Shown: positions 14,646 through 15,429 of the stretch, one piece after another
Position numbering within the stretch: the first letter of the stretch is position 1
Layout of the letters: each line of letters starts with the position of its first letter
Source: Clostridia bacterium
GTDB lineage: Bacteria; Bacillota; Sulfobacillia; SLMV01
Direction of reading: 5' to 3'
DNA length: 15,429 bases
NCBI GenBank assembly: GCA_007133365.1
Contig: SLMV01000196.1
Location: forward strand, 1-15,429
The notes under the pieces: model-generated
The model's database searches: none
What the model was told of the DNA's origin: nothing
Seen by the model: the letters and a program-made list of their open reading frames with translations, nothing else
Position numbers and translations under genes: made by a program

Positions 14646-14650
14646 AGCGT

Positions 14651-14666
14651 CAAAACCCGGGTTTTG
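14651..14666. terminator. Bidirectional terminator between convergent genes
   Basis: CAAAACCCGGGTTTTG is a perfect 16-bp palindrome that lies wholly within the 22-bp gap between two convergent stop codons. On either strand it gives a CAAAAC/GTTTTG stem that ends in four U residues, so it can serve both genes, though weakly. Confidence 0.65.
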
Positions 14667-14667
14667 G

Positions 14668-15105
14668 TCAAATACCGATGACATAATGGAAAATGAGAAT
14701 GAACGCGATGACGACCGCCCCGATGCTCATCGCCAGGATCCCAAAGGCCTGCCGCCGTCGGTGGGCCAAAGCACCCAAGACAATGGCCAATAAGGCGAAT
14801 GGCAACCCGAAAAAGAAAGCCAACAAGCCGAAGAAAACGCCAACCCATCCCAAAACGCCGGGCCGCGGCACCCCCTCATCACGGGGCTCTGGGCGCTGCT
14901 CGCGTACCGGTTTCCCACCCGTCGCCTTCTGGGACGATTCGGCGGCCGCCTCCGGGTTTTCCTTTAATTCTCGCAACACCTGCCGGAGCGTCCAAAGAAT
15001 CACCAGCCCGGCCCCGATGCCGATCAGTATGATGGTTTGAAGTTCGATTCCATATCCTCCCCTTCCCCAATTCCGAGCGCATTGGATCCGTCCCAACGGT
15101 CGCAT
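14668..15105 (-). CDS. Small three-helix membrane protein, DUF4190-like
   Basis: Encodes up to 145 residues. There is a hydrophobic segment near ~24-42 (TIILIGIGAGLVILW), a charged polar linker (~43-83), and then two closely spaced helices (~86-110 and ~119-143) joined by the basic turn AHRRRQ. The second half resembles DUF4190-type proteins (two helices around GALAHRRR), which have no known function. The start is uncertain. The upstream ATG at 15105 has only a weak ribosome site, and adds a non-hydrophobic leader. A strong GGGGAGG (15062-15056 on the minus strand) lies 7 bp before an in-frame ATC (15048), while the nearby ATG (15053) is out of frame. It converges with the lipoprotein at 14151. 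Confidence 0.7.
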   Translation of the reverse strand: MRPLGRIQCARNWGRGGYGIELQTIILIGIGAGLVILWTLRQVLRELKENPEAAAESSQKATGGKPVREQRPEPRDEGVPRPGVLGWVGVFFGLLAFFFGLPFALLAIVLGALAHRRRQAFGILAMSIGAVVIAFILIFHYVIGI

Positions 15106-15241
15106 TCAACCATCCGTCATTGGATCCGTTTCGTCTCTTATCTAATTTAACCCCTTTTCAAGGCCTTTGGGAAAGAGGCGCCATCCTCCCCCGATGAGTG
15201 ACTGCGTCGTATTGTTGTGGATGGTCGAGCGGCGGATTCGA

Positions 15242-15320
15242 AAGATCAGAAAGCGAGAACGGGGCATCGGGATCTTCCGCAACATAAGATCAGGTATTTA
15301 GCTGCTCGGTACCCACCTGA
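15242..15320. repeat. Cluster of short direct and inverted repeats in non-coding DNA
   Basis: AAGATCAG occurs twice in direct orientation (15242-15249 and 15286-15293). GATCTT/AAGATC (15271-15276 and 15286-15291) and TCAGGT/ACCTGA (15290-15295 and 15315-15320) are inverted repeats whose arms overlap by two bases. They could be alternative RNA stems or protein-binding sites upstream of the possible gene at 15362. The arms are short, so chance is possible. Confidence 0.3.
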
Positions 15321-15361
15321 CCGAACAAGACAAGGCCTCAAACAACGGAAAGAGGGGCGAC

Positions 15362-15429
15362 ATGCCAGAGTCCTCAGAGCCCCAAGAAACAAGATGCAAC
15401 GCCCAAGACGAGCCGGCGAAGCGATGGCC
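15362..15429 (+). CDS. Possible start of a gene running off the right edge (partial)
   Basis: An ATG at 15362 follows GAGGGG (15352-15357) with a short 4-bp spacer and opens a frame that stays open to the window end (22 codons, hydrophilic, beginning MPESSEPQETRCNAQDEPAK). There is no signal peptide and no recognisable motif. It is too short to tell from chance. Confidence 0.35.
   Translation, partial: MPESSEPQETRCNAQDEPAKRW

Noticed and set aside
15194..15301. 35-codon ORF, hydrophobic start and basic body
   Set aside because: No ribosome site precedes the ATG (CTCCCCCG), so chance is more likely.
1..15429. CRISPR array, tRNA/rRNA genes, insertion sequences, phage genes
   Set aside because: No regularly spaced repeats, cloverleaf-like segments, transposase or integrase motifs, or terminal repeats with target duplications were seen.

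Overview
The window looks like chromosomal DNA of a Bacillota (Firmicutes) lineage, probably one with an unusual or double-membrane envelope. The evidence: strong AGGAGG-type ribosome binding sites, GTG and TTG starts, a near-consensus TTGACA-17-TACAAT promoter, S-layer homology (SLH) domains and several lipoprotein signals, side by side with a TolC/HlyD/RND export operon. Base composition is moderately GC-rich, except for the first ~1.3 kb, which is visibly AT-richer. I cannot name the genus. Diderm Bacillota such as Limnochordia-like clades would fit, but that is inference.

Layout. (1) 1-3621, plus strand, cell-surface and secreted proteins: the tail of a membrane-anchored surface protein, a secreted SLH-domain protein, and a secreted subtilisin-family (S8) protease that seems to be translated through a 18-residue leader ORF. 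(2) 3802-4629, minus strand: a DUF4097 beta-helix lipoprotein with regularly spaced SNG repeats. It is separated by a 323-bp regulatory gap, holding an FNR/CRP-like box, from (3) a creatinase/M24-fold protein (4953-6101) whose metal-binding residues appear to be lost. A GC-rich hairpin follows it. (4) 6365-12578, plus strand: a complete efflux operon made of promoter, TetR-type operator, TolC-like protein, membrane-fusion lipoprotein, RND pump and distal TetR repressor. The genes are packed with gaps of 20 bp, a 4-bp overlap and 14 bp. The palindromic operator just downstream of the predicted transcription start suggests that the repressor closes a negative-feedback loop on its own operon. (5) 13027-14010: an ACMSD-type amidohydrolase with its own terminator. 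(6) 14151-15105: a small lipoprotein convergent with a small three-helix membrane protein, with a 16-bp perfect palindrome filling the 22-bp gap. (7) 15106-15429: mostly non-coding, ending in what may be the start of another gene.

No tRNA, rRNA, CRISPR array, insertion sequence or phage gene was seen. I find no wholly new system. The points most worth a second look are the metal-site-less M24 protein, the TolC-like protein without obvious barrel strands, the TetR feedback operon, the FNR-like box, and a long-range inverted repeat that could hide a ribosome binding site.
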